DNA of 64,000 bases from Salipaludibacillus keqinensis (GTDB lineage Bacteria > Bacillota > Bacilli > Bacillales > Salisediminibacteriaceae). A program made the translations under genes and the position numbers. Below the pieces are notes generated by a model, which did no database searches, had not been told where the DNA came from, and saw only the letters and a program-made list of their open reading frames with translations. Location: contig NZ_PDOD01000001.1 in the NCBI RefSeq assembly GCF_003226325.1, positions 868,001-932,000 of the forward strand. Direction: 5' to 3'. Positions within the stretch are counted from its first letter, which is position 1. Each line of letters opens with the position of its first letter. This document shows, one piece after another, positions 18,566-26,776 of the stretch.

Positions 18566-19283
18566 ACTCATGAATCAGTTGCGGGCTCAATTGCTCGAAA
18601 ATCCGGCAGTCGACATCAAGGATACAGCGGTTTGGGCGATCCCGGTGACTATCTATGACGTATCCTTTACTCGAGTGAAGCGCTCGAAGATGGATATTTT
18701 AATGAAAATGATGTTAATGGCATTTGAGGAAACTGACATCCGCAGGGCGGCTAATTTAACGGAATTTTTGTTAGTCGATGAGTTGTTCATTGAAGATTTG
18801 ATGGGGAAAATGCAACGTCGGGGCTTGATCCGGCTGGAGAAATCTGTTTTTAGGTTAACGCTGAAAGGCCGAGAGCAGTTAGAGTCGGGCATTATTGAAG
18901 AAGACATGGATGAAGAGTGGACCGAGCTTTTTTATAGCGCCACCCATGGCGAATTTTGGCCGGAGAGATCAGGCGGTACGTTGCCGAATAAGGAAGATGA
19001 ATTGTCTGTTTATCGGTATGAGCAGGCTAGCGAACTTGTAGAGGAGGACGGACGCATCTTGGAGGCCCTCTCCGAACAAGAAAATCGCTTAGACGAAGAT
19101 GGCTATCAAACGGTCGTGTCAGAAGTCCAACAATTCGAGAAGCAGGCGGTCGAACACGTTCCATGCCTCGAATTCCAACTTTACAATAAAGAACAGGATC
19201 TACATTACGCTCGCGTTTGGAATACCTGGCTCCAACGCTGGGACGACCAGCTCGAGCAACAAATCTGGACCAACCGGGAGTAA
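18558..19283 (+). CDS. Helicase-partner protein with winged-helix-like middle
   Basis: A 241-residue soluble acidic protein I cannot assign to a named family. Residues about 45-110 look like a winged helix: FEETDIRRAANLTEFLLVDELFIEDLMGKMQRRGLIRLE followed by FRLTLKGREQLESG, the usual wing and terminal helix. The C-terminal part is Glu/Gln/Trp-rich. ATG 18558 sits behind AGGGGTGG and overlaps the helicase stop by eight bases, so the two products are almost certainly made together. A DNA-binding adaptor or regulator of the helicase is the simplest inference. Confidence 0.75.
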   Translation: MDKLMNQLRAQLLENPAVDIKDTAVWAIPVTIYDVSFTRVKRSKMDILMKMMLMAFEETDIRRAANLTEFLLVDELFIEDLMGKMQRRGLIRLEKSVFRLTLKGREQLESGIIEEDMDEEWTELFYSATHGEFWPERSGGTLPNKEDELSVYRYEQASELVEEDGRILEALSEQENRLDEDGYQTVVSEVQQFEKQAVEHVPCLEFQLYNKEQDLHYARVWNTWLQRWDDQLEQQIWTNRE

Positions 19284-19470
19284 CCATAGGGACGGTTCTT
19301 GTGGCTAATAAGCCTAGCAGGACTGGTCATGCTAAGCAGGTGCTACCGGAGTAGCGCCTACGCAGCACGCCCCAATGGATCAGGACGAAAACATAAGCAA
19401 CCAAGAGGAAATGAAAGCATTCATAAGCGACCAAAGCAACCAGAAGAACCGTCCCCCTGGTTGCTTTTTT
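19284..19470 (+). repeat. MITE-like repeat with GGGACGGTTCT ends; right end is an intrinsic terminator
   Basis: The left end carries the repeat core (19289-19299) in plus orientation, the right end the inverted core (19446-19456), about 150 bp apart. The right end is also a textbook terminator: GCAACCAG (19436-19443), a core-containing loop, CTGGTTGC (19457-19464), then TTTTTT. It would end transcription of the helicase unit before hypA. The interior (about 19318-19420) is related to sequences at 22870-22925 and 28660-28724. Confidence 0.7.
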
Positions 19471-19528
19471 AGGTTAAACAGGTCTAATGACATTTCGGTA
19501 CACATAAAACAGTACTGAGGTGTTATAA

Positions 19529-19888
19529 ATGCATGAAATGTCGTTGGTGGCTGAAGTGATAAAACTTGTTTCTGAAGATGCTAACGAGAGAGGCATTGTG
19601 AAGGTGACTAGTCTTGTTGTCATCGTAGGCGATTTGTCCAATGTTTTACCTGAAGCGTTCGAGATGGCATTCTTCTATCTACGTAAACAAAGCAGGGGAG
19701 TCGTGGATAAACAAACGGAGTTACATCTTATTCGAGAAGAAGCCAAAGCGAAATGCCATGCTTGCGCGCAGGAGTTTGTTCCCGACTATCGGATTGCCCT
19801 CTGCCCAGTCTGCCAGTTGCCGCAAAGCGAACTTATTTCAGGTGAAACATTCAGAGTTGAGTCGTATGAGGGGTGTGACGCAAAATGA
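19529..19888 (+). CDS. hypA: Hydrogenase nickel insertion protein HypA
   Basis: A 119-residue nickel and zinc metallochaperone for [NiFe] hydrogenase. It begins MHEMSL, giving the nickel-binding His2, and carries the structural zinc site as CHAC and CPVC pairs around residues 74-96. It hands Ni to the large subunit together with HypB. ATG 19529 has GAGGTG upstream. Its stop overlaps the hypB start as ATGA. It is the first gene of the hydrogenase cluster, immediately after the repeat-derived terminator. Confidence 0.95.
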   Translation: MHEMSLVAEVIKLVSEDANERGIVKVTSLVVIVGDLSNVLPEAFEMAFFYLRKQSRGVVDKQTELHLIREEAKAKCHACAQEFVPDYRIALCPVCQLPQSELISGETFRVESYEGCDAK

Positions 19889-20544
19889 AAATTAAACTAA
19901 AAGAAGATGTGCTAAAGAATCAAAACAAAGCGGCAGCGTTTAATAGAGAGCTCTTTCAAAAAACTCAAACCTTTGTTATTAACTTAATGAGTTCGCCAGG
20001 CGCCGGAAAAACGACGTTACTCGAATCTACAGTCAAGGCGCTGAGAGATGAGTTTAAGATCGCTGTGATTGAAGGGGACTTAGCTACTGAACGAGATGCT
20101 GACCGGCTGCGCGAACTTGGTGTGGATACGGTACAGATTAATACGGTCGGTGGATGTCATCTTGATGCAAGAATGATTGCCAAAAAACTTCCGGAGTTTG
20201 ATTTGGAAAAGGTCGACATTCTCTTTCTGGAAAATATCGGTAATTTAGTTTGTCCATCTGGCTACGATTTAGGACAGGATTACAAGGTCGTCGTCTTAAG
20301 CGTACCTGAAGGGAATGATAAAATACCGAAATATCCCATCATGTTTCGGCGAACAGATATGACCGTGATTAATAAAATTGACCTGCTCCCTTACGTTTCT
20401 TTTAATTTAAAAGAAGCTGAAGATGATTTGAAAACGATTAATCCGGACGCACTATTTAAAACCGTTTCCGCTCTCACTGGAGAAGGAATGGAAGAGTGGA
20501 TTCGCTGGATCAGAGAGGGTTATCAAACGTGTGTGGCGCGTTGA
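19885..20544 (+). CDS. hypB: Hydrogenase nickel insertion GTPase HypB
   Basis: A 219-residue SIMIBI-class GTPase supplying energy for nickel insertion. P loop SSPGAGKTTLLES is at about 32-44; EGDLATERDADRLRELG with a downstream VGGCHLDARM (metal-binding Cys-His) follow, then ENIGNLVCP and the guanine motif NKIDLLPY. It lacks the His-rich N-terminus found in nickel-storing HypB proteins, so nickel storage must be elsewhere or absent. It overlaps hypA by four bases and hypF by a few. Confidence 0.95.
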   Translation: MKIKLKEDVLKNQNKAAAFNRELFQKTQTFVINLMSSPGAGKTTLLESTVKALRDEFKIAVIEGDLATERDADRLRELGVDTVQINTVGGCHLDARMIAKKLPEFDLEKVDILFLENIGNLVCPSGYDLGQDYKVVVLSVPEGNDKIPKYPIMFRRTDMTVINKIDLLPYVSFNLKEAEDDLKTINPDALFKTVSALTGEGMEEWIRWIREGYQTCVAR

Positions 20545-22859
20545 ACATCACAGTTACTGGGAGAGTTCAAGGAGTAGGCTTCCGTCCATTTATTTTTGCT
20601 CTCGCAGATAAATACCATCTGAAAGGGACGGCTCAAAATAATCTGGACGGCGTGATCATCCACGCTGAAGGAGACTCCGGCCAATTAAAAAATATGATAG
20701 AAGAAATGCAACAATCACCGCCCCGTCTTGCAAAAATAAATCAGATCACTGTTCGGGAGACAGCCAGAAAAGGTTATACAGATTTCACCATCATTTCAAG
20801 CGATAATAAAGGGAATGGTATCCCATGGATGCCAGCTGATGCGGCTATTTGCCATGATTGTAAAACGGAAATGGACGATCCGTCGAATCATCGATATCAG
20901 TTTCCGTTTATTAACTGTACCCAGTGCGGACCACGCTACACAATTATTCGCGATGTCCCATATGACCGACCGTATACGACGATGAAGGAATTTACGATGT
21001 GTCCCCGTTGCTATGAAGAGTATGGAGATCCGAAGAACCGTCGACATCACGCGCAGCCCACTTGTTGCCCGGCATGTGGTCCCGTACTCGCCCTCTATGA
21101 CCACAATGGATCATGCTTAAATATCAACACTCAAGCAAAAAAAATGACTCTCGATTTTTTGAAAAAAGGAAAGATCGTGGCACTTAAAGGGATTGGGGGC
21201 TATCACCTTGCTTGTGATCCTTTCCAACCTCAGACAGTCGCACGACTAAGACAATTAAAGAGACGACCAACACGGCCATTGGCTGTCATGATGACATCCA
21301 TCGATTGCGCTAAACAATATTGTTGGATAACGAAACAGGAAGAAGAACGGCTATTAAGTCCGGAAATGCCGATCGTCATTCTTCAAAAAAAAGAAGGTGT
21401 CGCAATACCCGACGTGATCTCTCCGGGATTAACCACTTTAGGTGTGATGCTTCCGTACACTCCGCTCCATCATCTCCTTTTAGATGCAGAATTACCGTGT
21501 CTTGTGATGACAAGTGCCAATACGTCGGGCCTTCCGATCTGCTATAAGGATGACCCCGTTTTAGATGACTTGAAAAATCTGGCCGATTACGTCCTAACTC
21601 ATAATCGCCCGATTCACAGACCTGTTGATGATTCCGTTGTGCAATGCGACGGGGACGAGACGTTTTTTGTTAGACGGGGCAGGGGATATATGCCGGAGCC
21701 ATTAAAAACAACGGGTAACGTCGATCAGATCATCGCATTAGGGGGGGATCAAAAAAGTGCGTATGCCATTGGAAAACATCAGCATATATATTTGAGTCCC
21801 CACGTGGGGGATGTGGAAAATGAAGAAATGATTCATTTCTTAGAAGATCACATTCGTCATGAGCAGGAGTGGCTCCACAGTGAGTCCACTTGTGTTGCTT
21901 TTGATAAGCATCCCCTCTATGAAACAGCTAAAATAGCTCAAACCATGCTTGGCGAGAAGATCTCTGTCCAGCACCACCATGCTCATCATGTGTCTTGTAT
22001 GGAAGATAATGCTCTCGAGGAGGATTGTTTAGGGATTATTCTCGATGGAACAGGGTTCGGTGAAGACGGTCATGTCTGGGGTTTCGAGTTTCTTTACGGA
22101 AATGCTCGCTCTGTCACACGTCTTGGTCATTTGACATATACGCCACTTCCTGGTGGGGATCGAGCTGTGAAACAACCTTGGCGAACGGCTGTGGGAATGC
22201 TCCTTCATTACTGGCCTGAAGAAGGAGAAAGAATAGCGGCTGAACTGTTCCCAGACAGAAGAAAAGAGATTAATGTAATCAGCCAGATGGTGGTAAACGA
22301 CATAAACTCTCCTTTGGCTGGTACGTGCGGCAGGTTGTTTGATGCGGTCAGTGCCATATTAGGAATCTGTTCTGTGTCGACGTATGAAGGGGAAGCAGCA
22401 ATGAAGTTAGCGGATGGGCTAGGCGGGACAGATTTTCCTGATGATGATGAAAAGACGTATCCGTACCGTATTACTTCGAATGACCATGGCTATGAGCTGG
22501 ATGTTTCTGCGATGATCTTGGCCATTATTCAGGAAAAATGTCAAGGAAGATCGATACAGGAAATCAGTCGCCGATTTCATCAGACGGTTGTTTCATGCTG
22601 TGTCCACATGACTTTAGCTATCGCGGCTAAAAGACCAGAACTAAATAGATCGGTCGTGCTCTCGGGAGGCTCATTCCAAAATAATTACTTAAGAAAACAT
22701 CTGCAGAGGCACCTGGAAAAACGAGACTTTCAAGTGTATACACACAAACAAGTGCCATGTCATGATGGCGGATTAGCCCTAGGACAAATGATCATTGCCT
22801 CGGCTGCACGTCAACAACGCTCAAGGGCGAAAACACGAGAAATTAAGAAGAAAAGCTAG
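20529..22859 (+). CDS. hypF: Carbamoyltransferase HypF
   Basis: About 776 residues. HypF makes the thiocarbamoyl group on HypE from carbamoyl phosphate, the source of active-site cyanide. N-terminal acylphosphatase domain (GRVQGVGFRPF near the start), two zinc-finger pairs (CHDC, CTQC, CPRC, CPAC over about 105-190), a YrdC-like domain around 200-380, and a Kae1-like C-terminal domain with HHHAHH metal site near 490. GTG 20529 is chosen because GAGAGGG lies nine bases before it; TTG 20541, overlapping the hypB stop, is the alternative. It is translationally coupled to hypB. Confidence 0.93.
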   Translation: MCGALNITVTGRVQGVGFRPFIFALADKYHLKGTAQNNLDGVIIHAEGDSGQLKNMIEEMQQSPPRLAKINQITVRETARKGYTDFTIISSDNKGNGIPWMPADAAICHDCKTEMDDPSNHRYQFPFINCTQCGPRYTIIRDVPYDRPYTTMKEFTMCPRCYEEYGDPKNRRHHAQPTCCPACGPVLALYDHNGSCLNINTQAKKMTLDFLKKGKIVALKGIGGYHLACDPFQPQTVARLRQLKRRPTRPLAVMMTSIDCAKQYCWITKQEEERLLSPEMPIVILQKKEGVAIPDVISPGLTTLGVMLPYTPLHHLLLDAELPCLVMTSANTSGLPICYKDDPVLDDLKNLADYVLTHNRPIHRPVDDSVVQCDGDETFFVRRGRGYMPEPLKTTGNVDQIIALGGDQKSAYAIGKHQHIYLSPHVGDVENEEMIHFLEDHIRHEQEWLHSESTCVAFDKHPLYETAKIAQTMLGEKISVQHHHAHHVSCMEDNALEEDCLGIILDGTGFGEDGHVWGFEFLYGNARSVTRLGHLTYTPLPGGDRAVKQPWRTAVGMLLHYWPEEGERIAAELFPDRRKEINVISQMVVNDINSPLAGTCGRLFDAVSAILGICSVSTYEGEAAMKLADGLGGTDFPDDDEKTYPYRITSNDHGYELDVSAMILAIIQEKCQGRSIQEISRRFHQTVVSCCVHMTLAIAAKRPELNRSVVLSGGSFQNNYLRKHLQRHLEKRDFQVYTHKQVPCHDGGLALGQMIIASAARQQRSRAKTREIKKKS

Positions 22860-22861
22860 GG

Positions 22862-22930
22862 GTCACGACGGACCATGCTAGGTAGGTGCTACCGCCGCGG
22901 CTCCAGCTCCACAGAACACCATCGTCTGCT
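22862..22930. repeat. Partial copy of the hydrogenase-cluster repeat interior
   Basis: CATGCTAGGTAGGTGCTACC (22872-22891) matches CATGCTAAGCAGGTGCTACC at 19329-19348 with two differences, followed by weaker similarity including an ACAGAACACC segment. This gap copy has no GGGACGGTTCT ends, so it appears to be a remnant. Confidence 0.5.
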
Positions 22931-22978
22931 GAAACAGTCATTCAAAAAAGATCAGTATCATAAAAAGAGGTGAAAAAC

Positions 22979-23212
22979 GTGTGTGTAGGAGTGCCGGCGA
23001 AAGTAATTAACATAGAAGAGGAAAGAGCTTTAGTGGACGTGATGGGCGCAAAAATGATCGTGGGGATTTTGTTCGTTCCTGACGTCACCTTGAATCAATA
23101 TGTTCTTATTCATGCAGGGCAAGCGATGGCGATAATTGATGAAGAAGATGCCAATGAGAGCATGAAAGAGTGGAGGGACTTGCTAGATGTCATTGATAGA
23201 GATTTACTCTAA
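22979..23212 (+). CDS. hypC: Hydrogenase assembly chaperone HypC
   Basis: A 77-residue HypC/HybG chaperone that carries the Fe(CN)2CO precursor with HypD and binds the large subunit precursor. Start choice matters: HypC needs Met-Cys at its N-terminus, and GTG 22979 gives exactly MCVGVPAKV with AGAGGTG eight bases upstream. Starting at GTG 22970 would bury the essential Cys and is rejected. The body is the usual small beta barrel. The gene overlaps hypD by 26 bases. Confidence 0.94.
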   Translation: MCVGVPAKVINIEEERALVDVMGAKMIVGILFVPDVTLNQYVLIHAGQAMAIIDEEDANESMKEWRDLLDVIDRDLL

Positions 23213-24296
23213 TCCTAAAATCACGCACCACTTAGCAGAGGAAGTCATTGAATCAGCTAAATTATTCAGAGAAAAGAAAGGTAGATTGCCAATTTTGATG
23301 GAAGTGTGTGGCTCTCATACAATGGCGTTAGCTAAATCAGGGATCAAAGGGAAATTGAAGGAGCATGTGAGATTAATTGCAGGACCTGGTTGTCCCGTCT
23401 GTGTCACAGATCAAAAGGCGATAGACGCCATGATCCAATTATCAGAAAAATCCAACGTCATTCTTTGCACATTCGGCGATATGGTCCGGGTTCCCGGTTC
23501 TCATTCTTCCTTGTTAAAAGCAAAAACAAATGGCAGCGATATTAAAGTGGTTTACTCTCCTTTTGACAGCATAAAAATGGCTGAAGATCATCCAGATAAA
23601 GAAATTATTTTTTTAGGTATCGGTTTTGAAACGACGATTCCGGCGTTAGTGATCGCCGTTCGCGAGGCTGAGACAAGAGGATTGACTAACTTTTCTATTT
23701 GGATGTCGACAAAATTAGTCGCCCCAGTTTTAAGAGCTTTACTTTTATCAGGAGAGGTGCAATTAGATGGTTTTTTGTTACCGGGGCAAGTATCCATCGT
23801 AACCGGAAAACAAAGCTACCGTTTTTTAAGCGAAGAATTTCAAATGCCTGGTGTCATCACTGGGTTCGAACCTGTTCAGCTCCTAAGCAGTATCCGAAAA
23901 TTATTAATCCAACTTCACGAAGGAAGAAGCGAAATCCTCAATGACTATACATACGTAGTTAAAGAGGAAGGGAATCCTGTTGCCCAACATTTCATGGAAA
24001 AGTATCTAACCTGTCACGATGAAGAATGGCGCGGAATGGGGATGATCCCTGAAAGTGGTCTTATTTTAAAAGAAAAGTATGCTCGGTTTGATGCAAAAAA
24101 GAAATTTAACGTCTCACAAACGCCACCCAAAAAAACAAAATGTCGCTGCGGAGAAATGATTAGAGGGGTGCTCACCCCTGAAGAGTGTGTGCTGTTTAAT
24201 AAAGGGTGCACTCCGACTCATCCAATTGGTCCGTGTATGGTTTCTTCAGAAGGCACCTGTGCAGCGCACTTTCACTTTATGAGGGAGGACAAATGA
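23187..24296 (+). CDS. hypD: Hydrogenase formation protein HypD
   Basis: A 369-residue [4Fe-4S] protein on which the Fe(CN)2CO unit is built with HypC. Diagnostic motifs are MEVCGSHTM near residue 34, GPGCPVC near 68, and the C-terminal cysteine region CRCGEMIRGVLTPEECVLF then CTPTHPIGPCMVS, which holds the cluster ligands. The start is ATG 23187 after GGAGGG, inside the end of hypC. Its stop overlaps the hypE start (ATGA). Confidence 0.95.
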   Translation: MSLIEIYSNPKITHHLAEEVIESAKLFREKKGRLPILMEVCGSHTMALAKSGIKGKLKEHVRLIAGPGCPVCVTDQKAIDAMIQLSEKSNVILCTFGDMVRVPGSHSSLLKAKTNGSDIKVVYSPFDSIKMAEDHPDKEIIFLGIGFETTIPALVIAVREAETRGLTNFSIWMSTKLVAPVLRALLLSGEVQLDGFLLPGQVSIVTGKQSYRFLSEEFQMPGVITGFEPVQLLSSIRKLLIQLHEGRSEILNDYTYVVKEEGNPVAQHFMEKYLTCHDEEWRGMGMIPESGLILKEKYARFDAKKKFNVSQTPPKKTKCRCGEMIRGVLTPEECVLFNKGCTPTHPIGPCMVSSEGTCAAHFHFMREDK

Positions 24297-25303
24297 CGAT
24301 GGAGCGAATCAGTTTAGGACATGGCGAAGGTGGAGAGTTAACACACCAACTGATCCACGATGTGTTTATCAGGTCATTTGACCACGGCGAACAAGCGCGA
24401 TTGGATGCTGCAATTATTTCTTCTAGTTCGGAGCAGATCGCCGTTTCAACAGATAGTTACGTAGTTGACCCTATTTTTTTCCCAGGAGGAGATATTGGAA
24501 AGCTGGCAATTACAGGGACAGTCAATGACTTGGCCGTAACAGGAGCCGTGCCAAAAGTCATCACCGCAGCCTTTATGATCGAGGAAGGTTTCCCGATCCG
24601 CGATTTAAAACATATAGTTAAAAGCATGGCGCAGGAAGCGGAGAAGGCCGAGGTTAAAATCATTGCTGGGGATACGAAGGTCGTTGAACGGGGAAGTGTT
24701 GACGGGATCTTTATTACGACAACCGGGATAGGTGCCATCGAGCAAAGTTATCTAAACCCAGAAAGTATGAAAAAAGGAGACGCTGTGATTATCAACGGAA
24801 CGATTGGTGATCACGGCATTGCGATTTTAAGTGCCAGGAAGCAGCTTGGTCTAATGACAAATGTAACGAGTGATTGCGCATCGTTAAATCAGCTTATCCA
24901 AAATATATTGAGACGAACAAAAGGGATCCGTGCGATGCGAGACCTTACACGTGGAGGGTTAGCGACAGGTCTTGTGGAACTTTGTGAAGATTTCAACAGT
25001 ACAATGGAGATAGAGGAAGCGGCTTTACCCATACGTGATGAGGTGAAAGGAGCTTGTGAAATTTTAGGTTTTGATCCTGTTTATCTTGCAAACGAAGGGA
25101 AAACGGTGATCATCGTTGACGCAAATGAAGCAGACCTGGTACTCGACATATTACACAAGGATGAATACGGTGCTGATGCTTGTCTTATCGGTCATGTGAC
25201 GGCTGTCACTGAACAGACAGGGAAGTTGAAATTGAAGACACCAGTCAACACAACAAGGCGTCTTTCTCGTCTCTCCGGAATGGTGTTACCAAGGATTTGT
25301 TAA
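24293..25303 (+). CDS. hypE: Hydrogenase cyanide-forming protein HypE
   Basis: A 336-residue AIRS-family ATPase that dehydrates the carbamoylated C-terminal Cys to thiocyanate. It begins MTMERISLGHGEGG, contains the PurM-like NDLAVTGA and DLTRGGLATGL motifs, and ends in PRIC, the modified terminal Cys. ATG 24293 overlaps the hypD stop and lies close behind GGGAGG; ATG 24299, with a more usual spacing, is an alternative. A longer in-frame start inside hypD is rejected. Confidence 0.94.
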   Translation: MTMERISLGHGEGGELTHQLIHDVFIRSFDHGEQARLDAAIISSSSEQIAVSTDSYVVDPIFFPGGDIGKLAITGTVNDLAVTGAVPKVITAAFMIEEGFPIRDLKHIVKSMAQEAEKAEVKIIAGDTKVVERGSVDGIFITTTGIGAIEQSYLNPESMKKGDAVIINGTIGDHGIAILSARKQLGLMTNVTSDCASLNQLIQNILRRTKGIRAMRDLTRGGLATGLVELCEDFNSTMEIEEAALPIRDEVKGACEILGFDPVYLANEGKTVIIVDANEADLVLDILHKDEYGADACLIGHVTAVTEQTGKLKLKTPVNTTRRLSRLSGMVLPRIC

Positions 25304-25340
25304 TGGTGGAACACGCAATCCTCGATAAGGAGTGAAAACG

Positions 25341-25871
25341 ATGCATAACATTGCCTTGCTCAGACTTCAGATGAACCACCTTGTCACTCAAGCTCGCCAA
25401 GATCTTCATTCCCTTTCAGTAATGAATGACCAATCTGATCAATCGCAAATTCTTCAGCGATTATGGGATACAGTTTCAACTATGCATTTCATTAGTGAGA
25501 TGCTTGCAAATCAAGCGTCAATGCCAGGGTATTATGTTTTACCAGCGCCAACCCTTCTTCCTCAGCAGAATGGGACAACAAATCAAACAAGTATCCCACC
25601 TATCACACCTCTGCCGAACCAAACTCTTCCACCACCAAATCAACGCCAATTCACCATAGAGGAACTTGCAACTTATGATGGGAAAAATGGTAGGCCTGCC
25701 TATGTGGCTGTTGATGGAGTTGTTTATGACGTGACAAATAACCGGGCATGGGCTGCCGCAACCCATTTCGGTTTAACCGCCGGAAAAGACTATACGGCAG
25801 AATTCCAATCTTGCCATGCCGGACAACAGTCCATTTTAGCAACACTGCCAATTGAAGGGAGCCTAACGTAA
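25341..25871 (+). CDS. Cytochrome b5-like heme-binding protein of the hydrogenase cluster
   Basis: A 176-residue protein. The N-terminal 80 residues are helical and Gln/His-rich, then a Pro-rich linker, then a cytochrome b5-like (heme/steroid-binding) domain from about 100 to 176: FTIEELATYDGKNGRPAYVAVDGVVYDVT, THFGLTAGKDYT and FQSCHAGQ, with His residues in the last two segments as candidate heme ligands. It has no signal peptide or membrane helix. ATG 25341 has AAGGAG eight bases upstream. Placement directly between hypE and the small subunit suggests it is the electron partner of the hydrogenase; that is inference. Confidence 0.82.
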   Translation: MHNIALLRLQMNHLVTQARQDLHSLSVMNDQSDQSQILQRLWDTVSTMHFISEMLANQASMPGYYVLPAPTLLPQQNGTTNQTSIPPITPLPNQTLPPPNQRQFTIEELATYDGKNGRPAYVAVDGVVYDVTNNRAWAAATHFGLTAGKDYTAEFQSCHAGQQSILATLPIEGSLT

Positions 25872-26776
25872 TGGAGCAACCCATTTTACCGCCGGAATCT
25901 CTTACAAATGAAGCGATCGCAGCGAGGTTGACAACCACTGCTGATAAAAAACAAAGAGAAGGCCTGATTAAAAAAAGAAATCTCGTCTACCTAGAGTTAA
26001 ATGGATGTTCAGGAAATATTATCTCGTTACTGAATGGGCAAAATCCTACCTTTGAGTATACGCTTCATTCCCTGGTAAATCTTCGTTATAGTAACAGTTT
26101 AATGGCTTCAGAAGGAGAGCAGGCGACAGAAAAACTAATCGACGTTTTAGATGAAGATTTTATTTTGGCAGTTGAAGGTGCAGTCGCTTTAAAAGACGAG
26201 GGTCTGTACAATGTGATCGGTAGCTGGAACGACCAGCCACTTACAGGTTTGCAAGCAGCCCAAATGCTTGGTGAACGAGCATCTCATATTTTAGCTGTAG
26301 GTGCTTGTGCCACCCACGGAGGCGTGTCAGCGGCGAAACCTAATCCATCGGAATCCGTCAGCCTACAAGACGTGTTACCAGATCGGAACATGATTAAGTT
26401 GCCAGGCTGTCCCGTTCATCCAGATTGGTTTTTAGGCACGTTAGCTCACCTTTTACTCTATGGAGAGCCGGAAACGGATAACTTAGGGCGACCGTTGATG
26501 TTTTACAGTACACTTATTCACGACCGTTGCCCAAGAAGACCGTTTTTTGATCGGGGAATTTTTGCCGAGAAACTAGGAGACAAAACGTGCTTATTTAAAT
26601 TAGGATGCCGTGGACCCGTGACACGGACGGATTGTCCAACAAGACAGTGGAATGGGAGTGTAAACTGGCCAATTGGGGATGACACCCCATGCATCGGCTG
26701 TTCACAGTTCGGCTTTCCTGATGCTATGGCTCCGTTTATCAGCTTTGATACGACGAGGGTGGTGAAAGATGAGTAA
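25871..26776 (+). CDS. [NiFe] hydrogenase small subunit, group 2 (HupS-like)
   Basis: A 301-residue iron-sulfur subunit. There is no Tat signal and no C-terminal anchor, so it is cytoplasmic. The proximal-cluster motif reads NGCSGN, Asn taking the position of the usual second Cys, as in cyanobacterial HupS and other group 2 enzymes. Further ligands: GACATHGG, LPGCPVHPD, then HDRCPRR, CLFKLGC, TDCPTRQWN and CIGCSQFGFP for the distal and medial clusters. The start overlaps the cytochrome-like gene by one base and its end overlaps the large subunit gene by eight bases. Confidence 0.93.
   Translation: MEQPILPPESLTNEAIAARLTTTADKKQREGLIKKRNLVYLELNGCSGNIISLLNGQNPTFEYTLHSLVNLRYSNSLMASEGEQATEKLIDVLDEDFILAVEGAVALKDEGLYNVIGSWNDQPLTGLQAAQMLGERASHILAVGACATHGGVSAAKPNPSESVSLQDVLPDRNMIKLPGCPVHPDWFLGTLAHLLLYGEPETDNLGRPLMFYSTLIHDRCPRRPFFDRGIFAEKLGDKTCLFKLGCRGPVTRTDCPTRQWNGSVNWPIGDDTPCIGCSQFGFPDAMAPFISFDTTRVVKDE

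Noticed and set aside
24206-24292. Upstream in-frame start for hypE
   Set aside because: It would lie deep in hypD and add residues before the conserved start; ATG 24293 overlaps the hypD stop and has a ribosome binding site.
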